Virus record (IMG/VR): IMGVR_UViG_3300049259_000022
Coordinates: 1 to 55,505 of that record
Length of the DNA: 55,505 nt
Source of the DNA: a virus
Direction: 5' to 3' (one strand)
Below are positions 1 to 8,439 of the stretch, piece after piece. The notes beneath the pieces are model-generated. The model saw nothing but the letters and a program-made list of their open reading frames with translations. It searched no databases and was not told the DNA's origin. Positions within the stretch are counted from its first letter, which is position 1, and each line of letters starts with the position of its first letter. The position numbers were made by a program, and so were the translations under genes.

Positions 1-349
1 CGAGGATGGCCTTCCGCTTGAATCCGTAGGGTTCGAAGAGCTGTCGCGTGAAGACAAGCCACTCCTCCAATACCTGATGAGCCGTGAATACATAGATATC
101 TGACTCGTCATGCATACCCCCGATAAGTACCTGCATGACGTTAGTGAAGACTGCCATGGCAATCTCTGGCGACTCGTCGTTGGCGATCTTCCGAGCATTC
201 TTCTTGCCGTCCGCCGTGACCGCCATGTTGCTCTGGTTGTTGACACCGAAGGGCGGATCGGTGATCACGGAGCGGACGTTGCGCTTCCTGTGGAAGATGG
301 TGCACTTCTCGACCGAGTCTCCATGCCAGACATCCTGGATGAGTTTCAT
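1..349 (-). CDS. DNA methyltransferase, N-terminal part (cut by window edge)
   Basis: The frame is open from an ATG at 349 to the window edge, so the C-terminus is missing. About 116 residues are visible. The motif DPPFG near residue 35 is the catalytic motif IV (D/N/S-P-P-Y/F) of amino-methyltransferases acting on adenine N6 or cytosine N4. It is followed by a stretch that includes VNNQSNM. The start is supported by AGGAG six bases upstream, overlapping the stop of the preceding gene. The order of motifs I and IV cannot be seen, so the methylated base is unknown. It probably modifies phage DNA to evade host restriction (inference). Confidence 0.8.
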   Translation of the reverse strand, partial: MKLIQDVWHGDSVEKCTIFHRKRNVRSVITDPPFGVNNQSNMAVTADGKKNARKIANDESPEIAMAVFTNVMQVLIGGMHDESDIYVFTAHQVLEEWLVFTRQLFEPYGFKRKAIL

Positions 350-357
350 GCGTTCTC

Positions 358-669
358 CTACCAGGGCATATCAGCTGAGTCGGGAGGGGGTCCAGGCATG
401 GCGACAGGTACCTCCGGAACCGCGACGACTTCCTGCTTGGTCTCGATGTCACAGGTATGTACACTGTTGTGCTCGCACACAGGACAGCATACGACCCAGG
501 TAACCTCGCCGTGAGTGAGAACGGATTCCAGGGAGGGCATCAGTTCGACCTGGACTGTCACGCCTTCCTGGTCAGCCTCTACGACGACCAGGCGAACACC
601 CTTGATCTCCTTGCCATCGGATAGCAGGCGGGGACGCTGGGCGTAGTCATACCTGAGTTCCAGTGGCAC
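358..669 (-). CDS. Hypothetical protein with one CxxC
   Basis: 103 residues from a GTG start, with GGAG ten bases upstream. The start lies inside the 3' end of the RusA-like gene (23-base overlap). A single CPVC motif near residue 63 and a later cysteine suggest a possible metal site, but there is no full zinc-ribbon pattern. The C-terminus is Pro/Ala rich. No family recognised. It lies between the resolvase and the methyltransferase in the same leftward operon. Confidence 0.65.
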   Translation of the reverse strand: MPLELRYDYAQRPRLLSDGKEIKGVRLVVVEADQEGVTVQVELMPSLESVLTHGEVTWVVCCPVCEHNSVHTCDIETKQEVVAVPEVPVAMPGPPPDSADMPW

Positions 670-1141
670 GGTCCATCAACTCCCAGATTTCCTTGGGGAT
701 CTCGTTCGGATCGAAGCCGGTATACTCTTCGACCTTGACGACAATCACCGGATGAGTGATGTCGATATCTTGCGACACCATGACCGACCGGACTTCCAGG
801 TTGTCCTTGTCGTTGTGGTACAGGAACCCCTGGAACGCATCCTCGATAGCTTTGAGGGCGTTTGTCGCGTCGATCTCGTGCTTGCGAGCTGTCCGGGCCT
901 GGGGGGTGACGTACTCGGCGCGCTGCCTCCAGAAGAAACAGCTGAGCTTGAGCTTGACCCCCTTCTCGAACCAGAGCTGACCCTTCTCGGTGCCGAGGTA
1001 TTCGCGGATCGCTTCCTGGTAGGCGCGCAGCTGCTGGTTCGGTCCGACCGCAGCACGCATACCTCCCTTGCGGATAACGTACGCCTCGCCAACCGCCCAG
1101 GGCTCAGGATTGATCGGAAAGACGAACCACTTCTCGGTCAC
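647..1141 (-). CDS. RusA-like Holliday junction resolvase
   Basis: 164 residues. The segment from residue 87 reads HEIDATNALKAIEDAFQG, followed by NDKDNLEVRSV. This matches the RusA pattern of acidic residues (D-x-x-N-x-x-K-x-x-x-D-A-x-x-G, then a second aspartate pair) that binds the catalytic metal. The family is dimeric and cuts four-way junctions during recombination or before packaging. The GTG start overlaps the upstream stop as GTGA, so translation is probably coupled. Length is somewhat above the ~120 residues of E. coli RusA, as in many phage homologues. The call rests on this motif alone. Confidence 0.75.
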   Translation of the reverse strand: MTEKWFVFPINPEPWAVGEAYVIRKGGMRAAVGPNQQLRAYQEAIREYLGTEKGQLWFEKGVKLKLSCFFWRQRAEYVTPQARTARKHEIDATNALKAIEDAFQGFLYHNDKDNLEVRSVMVSQDIDITHPVIVVKVEEYTGFDPNEIPKEIWELMDRATGTQV

Positions 1142-1731
1142 CGGTCATCCCGCTCGTGAACATTCTTGGCGTAGGTCACGTCTCCAGCCAGCGCGCCGAG
1201 CTTGGAAGTCAGCTGCTGGAGGACCATGTCCGCGTCGTAGTAAGGCTTCATCTCCTCGGTGATCGTCATCTCCAGCTCGATCTTGACGCCGGTCTCGTCA
1301 CTGTAGGCGACCTCGATGCGAGGGCCATCCGGACGCCAGTCGGTCTCTCCGCTGTCCCGGATGGTGGCGACAGCCTCGAGTGGAGGGTTGACCATGAGGG
1401 GTTGGAGCTTGCCGATCGCCGTCATGTACTGATTGGTCTCGATGTTGTTCGGCAGACCTTCCGGCGAGATCGAGAAGTTGTCCGGGCGCTCAAGCTTGAC
1501 GATCGCGTCGACCGGCATCCCAGACTGGCTGTAGCCCCAGGGGGTGTCGCCGTACGTGGCATCGTGAATGCTTACGGCTCGGTCAGCGATGTTCTGTGCG
1601 CGGGAGGCTACCCTGGTCAGAAGCTCGTCGGTTACCGCGACACCGTCATCCGGCAGGGGGTTATGCGTCGCGTCAAAGCAGGCGCCGAGGTGATCTCGGT
1701 CCTCAATAGCGCAGTACTTGTGATGCTTCAT
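1138..1731 (-). CDS. Hypothetical protein
   Basis: 197 residues, with its ATG overlapping the stop of the sliding clamp gene (ATGA). The N-terminus has His and Cys residues (MKHHKYCAIEDRDHLGAC) that could bind a metal. The rest is a mixed alpha/beta sequence rich in acidic residues and I recognise no family. Its position between the clamp and the resolvase suggests a role in replication or recombination, but nothing in the sequence shows one. Confidence 0.7.
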   Translation of the reverse strand: MKHHKYCAIEDRDHLGACFDATHNPLPDDGVAVTDELLTRVASRAQNIADRAVSIHDATYGDTPWGYSQSGMPVDAIVKLERPDNFSISPEGLPNNIETNQYMTAIGKLQPLMVNPPLEAVATIRDSGETDWRPDGPRIEVAYSDETGVKIELEMTITEEMKPYYDADMVLQQLTSKLGALAGDVTYAKNVHERDDR

Positions 1732-2852
1732 ACTGATTCAGCCTTTCGTTCTTCGCGTGGCACTCCGATGGAGATGTAACCAGACCCGCCGTCAATCTTC
1801 CAAGGCTTGACCGGGTCGTCAGGGTTGTAATAGATCACGACCTTGTCATCTGGCGCGTTGTTGATGCCGTCGAGGATGTTCTGGGGTGTGAACTTGTAGG
1901 TGACACGAGCATGATCTGCCTGCGCACCATTGAGCATGATCGAGCTACCGAGCAGACCCATCTCGGCGTCCGCTCCCATGGCCGCAAACTCGCCTCGCCC
2001 GATGATGATGCTGACCGTGGGAGTATCCCGCTCGTTCTGGGTCATGATGATTGCCTGTGACAAGATACTCAGTGCGAGATCCTTGTTAACCTCGATCATC
2101 GCGGGCGGTGTGTAGGTTGCGTAAGTCCCGATGTTCGGATACTGTACATCGTAGATGACAGTACGGATCTGAGTCGCCTCGTCGGGCATCAAGAGCAGGG
2201 TATTCTTCACCATGCCCATCTTGACATCGGCTTCAGGTCGAATCACGGCACCCAGGAGCCCCGACGGGATGGTCACGGGCGCGTCTAGCGGCACGCTACA
2301 CGGGATCATAGCGAGCCTGTATTTGTCCGTGGCCGCTATGGCGTGTCCGTTCAAGTGAACCCCCGTATAGGGCGGTTCACCACGCTTGGCAGCTGCCCAT
2401 TCGACCGCCGCGATCAGGGCTCCGAACTTCTCCACCGTGGCAAGATTCTCAGGAGGCACAGCATCCCACTGTGGATAGCCTTCAGCGCGCATCATATTGA
2501 GGCGTCCTCGTGAGCGCCCCTGTGTGAAGTGAATCTGAGTGTCCTTCTGTTCCAGGGTAACTGTCTGGCCGGAGCCCAAAGGGAACGAGTTCACGATCGA
2601 GGCGAGGATCGATGAGCTCAGTCGCCACACGGTATACTGGTCCACGGCGACCTCGAGGGCTGGTACGATCTCCAGGTAGAAGACTTCGAGGTTGGTAGCC
2701 TTGAGTGTAATCTGTCCTGGGTACTGCGGGCTGATCTCGAAGATGAGCCCAGCCGAGCTATCGAGTGCCTTTCCGGCCTTCGTGGGCGCAATCCGGCTGG
2801 CCTTCTTGATGGCGGCAGCCAGGGCGGCGACCTCGAATCGCAGCTTGGTCAC
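1728..2852 (-). CDS. dnaN: DNA polymerase III beta subunit-like sliding clamp
   Basis: 374 residues, close to the ~370 of bacterial DnaN. The middle domain has the pattern GVHLNGHAIAATDKYRLAM (about residues 164-182), which matches the conserved beta-clamp signature (G-V-x-L-x-x-x-x-L-x-A-T-D-x-H-R-L-A). In bacteria the clamp dimerises around DNA and tethers the polymerase. A phage-encoded copy would load a phage or host replicase. The GTG start overlaps the exonuclease stop (GTGA). No polymerase or clamp loader is visible in this window. The call depends mainly on the central motif; the N- and C-terminal domains are divergent. Confidence 0.85.
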   Translation of the reverse strand: MTKLRFEVAALAAAIKKASRIAPTKAGKALDSSAGLIFEISPQYPGQITLKATNLEVFYLEIVPALEVAVDQYTVWRLSSSILASIVNSFPLGSGQTVTLEQKDTQIHFTQGRSRGRLNMMRAEGYPQWDAVPPENLATVEKFGALIAAVEWAAAKRGEPPYTGVHLNGHAIAATDKYRLAMIPCSVPLDAPVTIPSGLLGAVIRPEADVKMGMVKNTLLLMPDEATQIRTVIYDVQYPNIGTYATYTPPAMIEVNKDLALSILSQAIIMTQNERDTPTVSIIIGRGEFAAMGADAEMGLLGSSIMLNGAQADHARVTYKFTPQNILDGINNAPDDKVVIYYNPDDPVKPWKIDGGSGYISIGVPREERKAESV

Positions 2853-3433
2853 GCGTTATCCCAGGAGTCCTCAGCGACGGCCAGGTAGTGGTCGAGCATC
2901 CAACGGTACCGGGCGATGCTGTCCTCGAGGTCTGGACGGACGCGGTGCTTCTCGCGACCAGGACAGTCGATTTCCATCTTCGTGAACAGATTTGGATTGA
3001 CGATCTTCATCGTCTCGATCATCGAGGTTGTGTCGATGTTCCGGTAATGGAAGCGCTCAACCAGGGGATCTGGAGCGTGCCATTCCATGAACGAGCGGTC
3101 GAACTGGATCGAGCTCCCGCACATCGGATGCCGGTTGATGTTGTGCTCGATAAGGAAGACCTCTAGCTCGCCCCAGGCGATATCCTCGCGCTGACCTTCC
3201 TTCTTGTTGATGACCTGCTGGAACAGGCCGGAGTTCGCGTGCATGGTCTTGACGAACGGCTCGCAGCTGATATCCCAGTTGTACTGCTTGGGATCATACT
3301 TGACCAGGGTATCGAACCAGTCGAGCTCCAGACCCCACTGATCGGTGATCATGCAGCCGATCTCGAGGATGATCTCCGTCTGCGGGTTGAGACCACTGGT
3401 CTCCAGGTCGATCCAGAACATCTTGTGAATCAC
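2849..3433 (-). CDS. Oligoribonuclease-like DEDDh exonuclease
   Basis: 194 residues. The DnaQ-fold exonuclease residues are all present: D-x-E in FWIDLETSGLNP near the N-terminus, an aspartate in SIQFDRSF, and H-x5-D in EKHRVRPDLEDS. The segment HYRNIDTTSMIE closely resembles oligoribonuclease (Orn), which degrades 2-5-nucleotide RNAs. Proofreading-exonuclease use with the neighbouring clamp is an alternative. GTG start overlapping the upstream gene. It is slightly longer than E. coli Orn (~180). Confidence 0.82.
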   Translation of the reverse strand: MIHKMFWIDLETSGLNPQTEIILEIGCMITDQWGLELDWFDTLVKYDPKQYNWDISCEPFVKTMHANSGLFQQVINKKEGQREDIAWGELEVFLIEHNINRHPMCGSSIQFDRSFMEWHAPDPLVERFHYRNIDTTSMIETMKIVNPNLFTKMEIDCPGREKHRVRPDLEDSIARYRWMLDHYLAVAEDSWDNA

Positions 3434-3630
3434 GTCTTACTCCCGTACGTGTTATTGACCAGGCGGCTTGCCTCGGTCTTGGAAATCCTGTAGTCGCCTC
3501 GTTCACCAGGTAGGCGGATGGCCTCGATGGTCTTATCCTTGATCCATCGACGCACGGTGTAAGGCTTCACACTGAGCATCTTGGCGAGCTGCGCAACAGA
3601 ATAATACTGCTCGATAGGCTCCTCGCTCAC
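3430..3630 (-). CDS. Helix-turn-helix DNA-binding protein (excisionase/MerR type)
   Basis: 66 residues from GTG 3630, which overlaps the helicase stop (GTGA) and has AGGAGGACGA just upstream. A longer in-frame extension into the helicase gene is not needed. The sequence YSVAQLAKMLSVKPYTVRRWIKDKTIEAIRLPG is a textbook winged HTH of the excisionase/helix_turn_helix_17 type. It is probably a small regulator or recombination directionality factor. The tyrosine recombinase lies 7 kb away in the same transcription direction, so a functional link is only a guess. Confidence 0.8.
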   Translation of the reverse strand: MSEEPIEQYYSVAQLAKMLSVKPYTVRRWIKDKTIEAIRLPGERGDYRISKTEASRLVNNTYGSKT

Positions 3631-5174
3631 TCGTCCTCCTCCTCTTGCAGGGCGGCGATGAGCTTCTTCTTGAAGCTTCCCTCGTTGACAGTCATGCCGA
3701 TGAGGTTCGACTTTGTCTTGAGAATCTGCTCTACTCGAGACTCGATCGTTCCGCGACACATGTACTCGTGAATCTGTACTGGCTGCGTCTCGTTCGCACC
3801 GATGCGATGCATGCGGTCGATCGCCTGCTGGTTCATGCCAGGCGTAAATAGCTTGTCGATGAAGAATCCGTGCCGAGCTGCAGTCATATTCAGACCGACG
3901 CCAGCAACCTGGAGCATACAGACGATGACGTTGCCGAACTCGACTATCTCACCGACCGCGTTCCGGCCAGAGGCGTTCGTACCAGACCACTCGCGAACAA
4001 CTCCCTGACGATCCGCCTTGTCTACATCGCCGTGGAGCTCCCAGATCTTTGTTGACGGAGATTGCTCATCGAGGCGCTGGGCGAACTGCTCTAGCACATC
4101 CCTGAACTGGGTGAAGACAACGCAGCGATGTCCGTTGTTGGAGACCTGCATGACATCCTCGACAACCGAGTCCAGCTTGGCACTGATGTCCTTGCCGTTG
4201 AAGGTCATCGTCGTTCCGCAGACCTGCTTGAGGCGCAAGAACTTGGTGAGGGCGTTTTCGATCTCTTCAGGGTTATCGAGGTTGGCGCGTTCTACTTGCA
4301 GCTCGTTCTTGATCTGTTCGTAGATGCGACGCTGCTCGGCGTGGAGGTCCACCGTGTGTCGGATGATCTGGACCTCTGGTAGGTTCAGTACCTCCGACTT
4401 CATCCGGCGAACCATCCAGCGAGAAAGGCGTTCGCGGAGTTCCTTCTCGTTCTTGATGCCGATGATGGACTTGTCCTGGTAGCCGCCGAAGACTGCATAC
4501 CGATTGACGAAGCTCCAGTACTTCGGGAATTCCATCGGAGCTACCGAGTGTAGTAGACTCCATAGCTCGTCAACCTTGTTCAGCATTGGCGTACCGGTCA
4601 TCGGGAAGGTGCGGGGTGCCCGAAGTGCATGCCAAGCCTTGGTGCGCTTTGCCTTGTAATTCTTGATGAGGTGAGCTTCGTCAGCAATCCGATGACTGAA
4701 CTCCATCTCATTGAAGTCATTGACGTGCTGCACGAGCATCTCGTAGTTGACGACCATGATCTTGGGTGTCCAGCCGGATGCTGCCTGCAGTCCCTCGATT
4801 TCCATGAAGGACTCCAGTTGCTTCCTGCGGGCAGCTGGTGTGAGTTTCTTTGATCGACCATGATCGTCGTACTCAATCCCGCAGATCATCACGGGGAACC
4901 GAGTGAAGTTCTTGATCTCGTCATACCAGTTACCCAGCAGACCTGCTGGGCAGACGACGATGGCATTCTTCGCCCAGGGGACATCCGGAGTGGACCGGAT
5001 CACGTCAGCGGCATACACAGTCAGCGCCTGCAAGGTCTTACCGAGTCCCATGTCATCGGCCAGGATGAGGGACTGCTGACGAAGCATGCGTCGCACCCCG
5101 TCCAGCTGGTGCGGGTAGTACTCGATTGAATCGAAGAGCCAAGGCTCGAGACTCTTGCGGTGCGCCAGGCTCAC
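3627..5174 (-). CDS. SNF2-family DEAH helicase/translocase
   Basis: 515 residues with the ordered SF2/SNF2 motifs: Q-like YPHQLDGV (residue 20), Walker A MGLGKT (42-47), DEAH (165-168), TGTPMLN (motif III region), VFTQFRD (motif IV) and QAIDRMHRIG (motif VI). The family couples ATP hydrolysis to translocation on duplex DNA. Phage members are thought to remodel protein-DNA complexes or aid replication and recombination. The C-terminus ends in an acidic run. It overlaps genes on both sides and is co-transcribed with the clamp and exonuclease. Confidence 0.9.
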   Translation of the reverse strand: MSLAHRKSLEPWLFDSIEYYPHQLDGVRRMLRQQSLILADDMGLGKTLQALTVYAADVIRSTPDVPWAKNAIVVCPAGLLGNWYDEIKNFTRFPVMICGIEYDDHGRSKKLTPAARRKQLESFMEIEGLQAASGWTPKIMVVNYEMLVQHVNDFNEMEFSHRIADEAHLIKNYKAKRTKAWHALRAPRTFPMTGTPMLNKVDELWSLLHSVAPMEFPKYWSFVNRYAVFGGYQDKSIIGIKNEKELRERLSRWMVRRMKSEVLNLPEVQIIRHTVDLHAEQRRIYEQIKNELQVERANLDNPEEIENALTKFLRLKQVCGTTMTFNGKDISAKLDSVVEDVMQVSNNGHRCVVFTQFRDVLEQFAQRLDEQSPSTKIWELHGDVDKADRQGVVREWSGTNASGRNAVGEIVEFGNVIVCMLQVAGVGLNMTAARHGFFIDKLFTPGMNQQAIDRMHRIGANETQPVQIHEYMCRGTIESRVEQILKTKSNLIGMTVNEGSFKKKLIAALQEEEDE

Positions 5175-5554
5175 AAGTTCTTGCCTCCGTGACGGAACGC
5201 TCGCGTCTTGTTGTACTCCATCTTTCGACGCGTCTCGGCGATCAGGTCGATGTCATGTACAGCCGAGTAATGGAGCAGCCGGATGAAGATGTCAGCGAAC
5301 TCACTGCCGACACCCTCGGGCTTTGGAAGGCTGCCGGTGCCACGCGCACTCTCCTGGACAGTGGTGTCATCGAAGCCCCAGTTCCGGAACGCCTCAAAAG
5401 CCTCACTGACCTCCGAATGCAACAGGGCGATCTCGTCACCGAATGTACGCTTCGGGTCTGGCTCCCAGCCGAGCTTGATGCAGTTCTCTACGATCTCGGC
5501 GGTGATCTTCTGGATGGCCACCTTGAGGGTGCCGTCGTTACACTCCTTACACAC
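5171..5554 (-). CDS. MazG-like nucleotide pyrophosphohydrolase
   Basis: 127 residues from GTG 5554, chosen because AGAAGGA lies a normal distance upstream and it overlaps the preceding stop; an in-frame ATG at 5572 is the alternative. The motifs LHSEVSEAFEAFR and EFADIFIRLLHYS give the E-x-x-E and E-x-x-D metal-binding pairs of all-alpha NTP pyrophosphatases. Phage MazG proteins hydrolyse (d)NTPs and may lower host ppGpp. An N-terminal CKEC motif is an unusual addition. Assignment is by these motifs. Confidence 0.8.
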   Translation of the reverse strand: MCKECNDGTLKVAIQKITAEIVENCIKLGWEPDPKRTFGDEIALLHSEVSEAFEAFRNWGFDDTTVQESARGTGSLPKPEGVGSEFADIFIRLLHYSAVHDIDLIAETRRKMEYNKTRAFRHGGKNL

Positions 5555-5834
5555 GCTGTTTCCTTCTCTCATCCCACTCGTCTGGCGTGATCTCGCCGTC
5601 ATGCAACTTGCGACACAGCTCGGAGCATACACCCGTGCCCCTGAAGATCTGCATCTGAATCTCGTCGCGGCACTCAGTGCAGAAATACCCTGGAATGACG
5701 CGAATGGTCATCTTAGGCTCCCCCGGCCACAGCACGAAGTCCTCCTGCCTCAGAGGTGTCGCGAACAGCTCCCGGAGAGCCTCCATCGCTCGGCTGTACT
5801 CCTCGAACGTCCTGAATGGACTCTGGCTCGACAT
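5547..5834 (-). CDS. Hypothetical zinc-binding protein
   Basis: 95 residues from ATG 5834 with GGAG eight bases upstream. The C-terminal half has C-x2-C (FCTECRDE) and C-x3-C (CSELCRK) spaced by about 17 residues, a likely zinc ribbon. The first ~120 bases overlap out of frame with the 3' end of the upstream gene, which is unusually long for this genome. No family recognised. Confidence 0.65.
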   Translation of the reverse strand: MSSQSPFRTFEEYSRAMEALRELFATPLRQEDFVLWPGEPKMTIRVIPGYFCTECRDEIQMQIFRGTGVCSELCRKLHDGEITPDEWDERRKQRV

Positions 5835-6054
5835 TGAGTGTCTCCACAAGATTGTTCCACAGGTCGGGATACTTCTCGATCACCTTCTGCAGCAACATCG
5901 CCTGCGTAGTGATCTCATCCATGGATGTAACCAAAATCTGAACCTCGCGAGGAACAAGATACACAGGCATGGATCGGAGAGCTCTGCCGCTCAGCTTCTC
6001 AACGAGACGGCTCCACTCTCGCATTGCCTTCTCCGTCTCAGTAGGACCTGCCAT
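5713..6054 (-). CDS. Hypothetical protein, overlaps next gene
   Basis: 113 residues. The ATG shares a base with the upstream stop (TGATG), which supports translation. Residues 1 to about 78 form a helical, ordinary-looking domain. The last ~35 residues (QDVRGVQPSDGG and beyond) are Gly/Ala/Ser rich and lie over the start of the next gene in another frame. They could be a true overlapping tail or the result of a lost stop codon. No family recognised. Confidence 0.55.
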   Translation of the reverse strand: MAGPTETEKAMREWSRLVEKLSGRALRSMPVYLVPREVQILVTSMDEITTQAMLLQKVIEKYPDLWNNLVETLNVEPESIQDVRGVQPSDGGSPGAVRDTSEAGGLRAVAGGA

Positions 6055-6284
6055 CAGAACAACGGCTCCTGTCCTGGGACCTGCTCATCAGCCATCTGCT
6101 GTTCGGTCTTAGTGTCCCCATTGGTCTTGCGGACGCAGTTACCGTGCGCCGCCTTTCCGCTTGGACGCTCGACCATAGCTGGCTTTAAGCGTCCTCCGCG
6201 CCGACGATACCAAGGTGTGATCTCTTCGAACACATCCTTGTCATCGTCAGATATCTCTTGAGTACATAGCGAGCACGTCCGCAT
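6054..6284 (-). CDS. Small CxxC protein
   Basis: 76 residues from ATG 6284. This start has a near-perfect ribosome site (AAGGAGG, five bases upstream), so the seven-residue in-frame extension is rejected. The N-terminus MRTCSLCTQEI has one C-x2-C and a later HGNC, together a likely four-ligand zinc site. The C-terminus is polar and probably disordered. No family recognised. Confidence 0.65.
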   Translation of the reverse strand: MRTCSLCTQEISDDDKDVFEEITPWYRRRGGRLKPAMVERPSGKAAHGNCVRKTNGDTKTEQQMADEQVPGQEPLF

Positions 6285-6432
6285 GTCGCCTCCTTCTACA
6301 GTCACATGTTAGTTTGGTGCGACCAGCGCGAGTGCGGGCGATATCGATGCAGTGCTCGCAGTCATCATCCTGGCAGAAGGTGCAACTCCAGGGGACCGAT
6401 GAGATATCATGACGCTGATCATGGCGTTTCAC
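6247..6432 (-). CDS. Small Cys/His-rich protein
   Basis: 61 residues, starting at ATG 6432 inside the stop of the upstream gene (ATGA). It has C-x2-C (CTFC), C-x2-C (CEHC) and C-x-C (CDC), suggesting zinc binding. The last ~13 codons overlap the next gene out of frame. Start coupling and cysteine spacing support it; no family recognised. Confidence 0.5.
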   Translation of the reverse strand: MKRHDQRHDISSVPWSCTFCQDDDCEHCIDIARTRAGRTKLTCDCRRRRHADVLAMYSRDI

Positions 6433-7022
6433 TGTTTGTCGGGCGGGGGGAACTTAACACCCTTGCCAGCGAACTGATGGCATCCAGAGCAGTCGTCCGG
6501 AGCGTTCACCATCCGGTCATCCAGGTTCGGATACCTCATGTTACAGTTCTTGCAGAACACCTCGCCGTCCTGCTCGATGTTCGAGGTGACGTTATACTCG
6601 TTGCACAGGCGCAGGTACTCAGGGAAGTTCCGGCCGATGATTTTCTGCGCCTGCGCCTCGAAGGCCGCCGCGTCGCCCACATGAAAAGGTGAGCCGGGAA
6701 TCTTGGTCCCCTCGGTGGTCATCTTGGCGTGTTCCGCGTCGATGACCTCCTGCTGCTCCTTGTCGTGATTCACGCCACAGACTACACAGCGTCCATACTT
6801 GAACTTCCGCGTAGCTTGGAGGATGCCGAGCATCTGCGCACCCCAGCCGTTGAAGTTCATGGCAGCCCACATGAGACTGCCGATCTTGTCGAGGGCCTCG
6901 TCGTCTTGCTGATCCAGCCAGAGATGCACCTCATGCGAGATGGACTCGTTCATCACCTGCTGATGCTCGACGAACTGCTGATATTGAGTCAGCGGATCTT
7001 CTTCGTTGCCAGCGGTTGTCAC
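6429..7022 (-). CDS. Hypothetical protein with two zinc-knuckle pairs
   Basis: 197 residues. The N-terminal ~75 residues are helical. A CVVC motif sits near residue 80 and CKNC plus CSGC near residues 157-180, so two metal sites are possible. The centre is charged. It is the first gene after the hairpin at 7041-7084, so it may begin a new transcript or be read through from the SSB-like gene. No family recognised. Confidence 0.7.
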   Translation of the reverse strand: MTTAGNEEDPLTQYQQFVEHQQVMNESISHEVHLWLDQQDDEALDKIGSLMWAAMNFNGWGAQMLGILQATRKFKYGRCVVCGVNHDKEQQEVIDAEHAKMTTEGTKIPGSPFHVGDAAAFEAQAQKIIGRNFPEYLRLCNEYNVTSNIEQDGEVFCKNCNMRYPNLDDRMVNAPDDCSGCHQFAGKGVKFPPPDKQ

Positions 7023-7040
7023 TTGTCTCTCCTAAGAGAC

Positions 7041-7084
7041 GACGGGGACACGAGGGTAGCAGCTCTAGGACTCGTGCCCCCGTC
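7041..7084 (-). terminator. Hairpin after the SSB-like gene
   Basis: The 14-base arms 7041-7054 and 7071-7084 pair with one mismatch around a 16-base loop, just beyond the stop at 7097 in the leftward direction. No strong U-tract follows, so it may be a Rho-dependent terminator, an attenuator or an mRNA-stabilising stem. Confidence 0.5.
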
Positions 7085-7096
7085 TGGGGAGGTGGA

Positions 7097-8425
7097 TCAG
7101 AAGGGAAGGTCGTCGTTGTCAGCGCCAGGGGCAACCGGGACGGAGGCTGCTGGGACAGCTGGGGATGTGGGCACCTGTGCAGACGCAGTAGGAGCCGGTG
7201 CCGCTACAGCCTGCGAGGGGGCAGGCTGCGGAGTAGGGGCCGCGACAGCTGCGGGCGCAGGTGCCGGGACCGGAGCGGGTGTAGGAACGGCCGCTGGAGC
7301 CGGTGGGGTGACGGGTGCGGATGCCACCGGAGCGGGCGCTGGTGGTGCCACAGCGGCCGGTTGCGGTGCGGGTGCGGGCTCCGCTACGGGAGCCGGGGTC
7401 GGCGTTACCGGGGCGGCCTGTGGGACAGGCTGCTGGATAGCAGCAGGTGCCTGCATCGGCTCCTGGTTCGGGAAGGTCTGACCGGCCCACGGGTCGGCAG
7501 AGTTCGGAACAACCTCTCCCTGGACGGGAGCCTGTGCTGCTGGTGCGGGCTGAGCCACAGGAGCAGGTTGCGCGACTGGCGCTGGCTGGGCGGGCTGAAC
7601 GACGGCAACAGGCTGGGCCATTGGCTGCGCTGCGACAGGCTGTGGAGTCGCTGCAGCCGCAGGCTTATCCTCGAATACCCGAGGTTCGCGGGCCAGGAAG
7701 TTCCGCATCTCGATGTAGAGACCGGACCACTCGGCCCAGTTCACGGAGTCCGTCGCGGCGGCGCGCTGGAAGGTGATGTTCGAGTACTCGTTGTCGCCGC
7801 GCTTCAGGAGCTGGAGGCTGATCGTGGTGATGGCCGTGAAGGCCGCCGTCTCTGCTGCCTTGAATCCGCCCAGGTAGTGCTTGGCCGGGGTGATGTTGGT
7901 CTTCGACAGGTTCAGGACGGCCGGAAGGTACTGGCCGGTGCCGAACGGGTCCATCAGTAGAGGAAGCGACCAGACCTCGTTGCAGTACGGCTTGCCGCCC
8001 AGAGGATGCGTATCCCACTCCTTGAGCTTGCAGTCCGCGCAGTTGAATACCAGCTGGCCGTCATCACGCGGCTGGACGTGAGCCTGAGTCAGTTCCGCCC
8101 TGTCATACGGGAACGGCGAGATGGTCTGCTTCAGATTGACGAAGCCTTGTGCGAAGTCGTTCGATCGGCACATCGGCTGCGACTGCTGACCAGCCGGAAC
8201 CTGAGCGGGCCACAGCGTGCGCTGCTTGACCAGCCCGAGGATGATGACGTTCAGCGACTGCATCTTGTTATTCGACAGGCTGTCGCGGAACATTCCCTCC
8301 TTGTTGACGATCTGCAGCCGGGGAATGCTGAGATCCGCCTGGGTCATGTCATCCAGGCCGGTGTTGAACTGGTCGGCCTGAGGTACGGCAACTTGAGTGC
8401 CAGGACCAACGGGTGATACCGTCAT
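7097..8425 (-). CDS. Probable single-stranded DNA-binding protein with SSB-type acidic tip
   Basis: 442 residues. Three parts are visible: a globular N-terminal domain (about 1-245) with a putative metal site (CADC then PYCNEVW); a ~190-residue linker made almost only of Pro, Ala, Val and Gln; and the extreme C-terminus DNDDLPF. The tip closely matches the conserved SSB tail (D-D-D-I/L-P-F) that recruits replication and repair proteins. The N-terminal domain is not an obvious OB fold, so ssDNA binding is inferred from the tip and the replication context. The repetitive linker also opens long spurious frames on the other strand. Confidence 0.65.
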   Translation of the reverse strand: MTVSPVGPGTQVAVPQADQFNTGLDDMTQADLSIPRLQIVNKEGMFRDSLSNNKMQSLNVIILGLVKQRTLWPAQVPAGQQSQPMCRSNDFAQGFVNLKQTISPFPYDRAELTQAHVQPRDDGQLVFNCADCKLKEWDTHPLGGKPYCNEVWSLPLLMDPFGTGQYLPAVLNLSKTNITPAKHYLGGFKAAETAAFTAITTISLQLLKRGDNEYSNITFQRAAATDSVNWAEWSGLYIEMRNFLAREPRVFEDKPAAAATPQPVAAQPMAQPVAVVQPAQPAPVAQPAPVAQPAPAAQAPVQGEVVPNSADPWAGQTFPNQEPMQAPAAIQQPVPQAAPVTPTPAPVAEPAPAPQPAAVAPPAPAPVASAPVTPPAPAAVPTPAPVPAPAPAAVAAPTPQPAPSQAVAAPAPTASAQVPTSPAVPAASVPVAPGADNDDLPF

Positions 8426-8439
8426 TCTTTCTCGCTTCC

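Noticed and set aside
7016-7960. Long plus-strand frames opposite the SSB-like gene
   Set aside because: They arise from the repetitive Pro/Ala linker (Arg/Gly/Cys-rich translation). The minus-strand frame has the conserved tip and the operon context.
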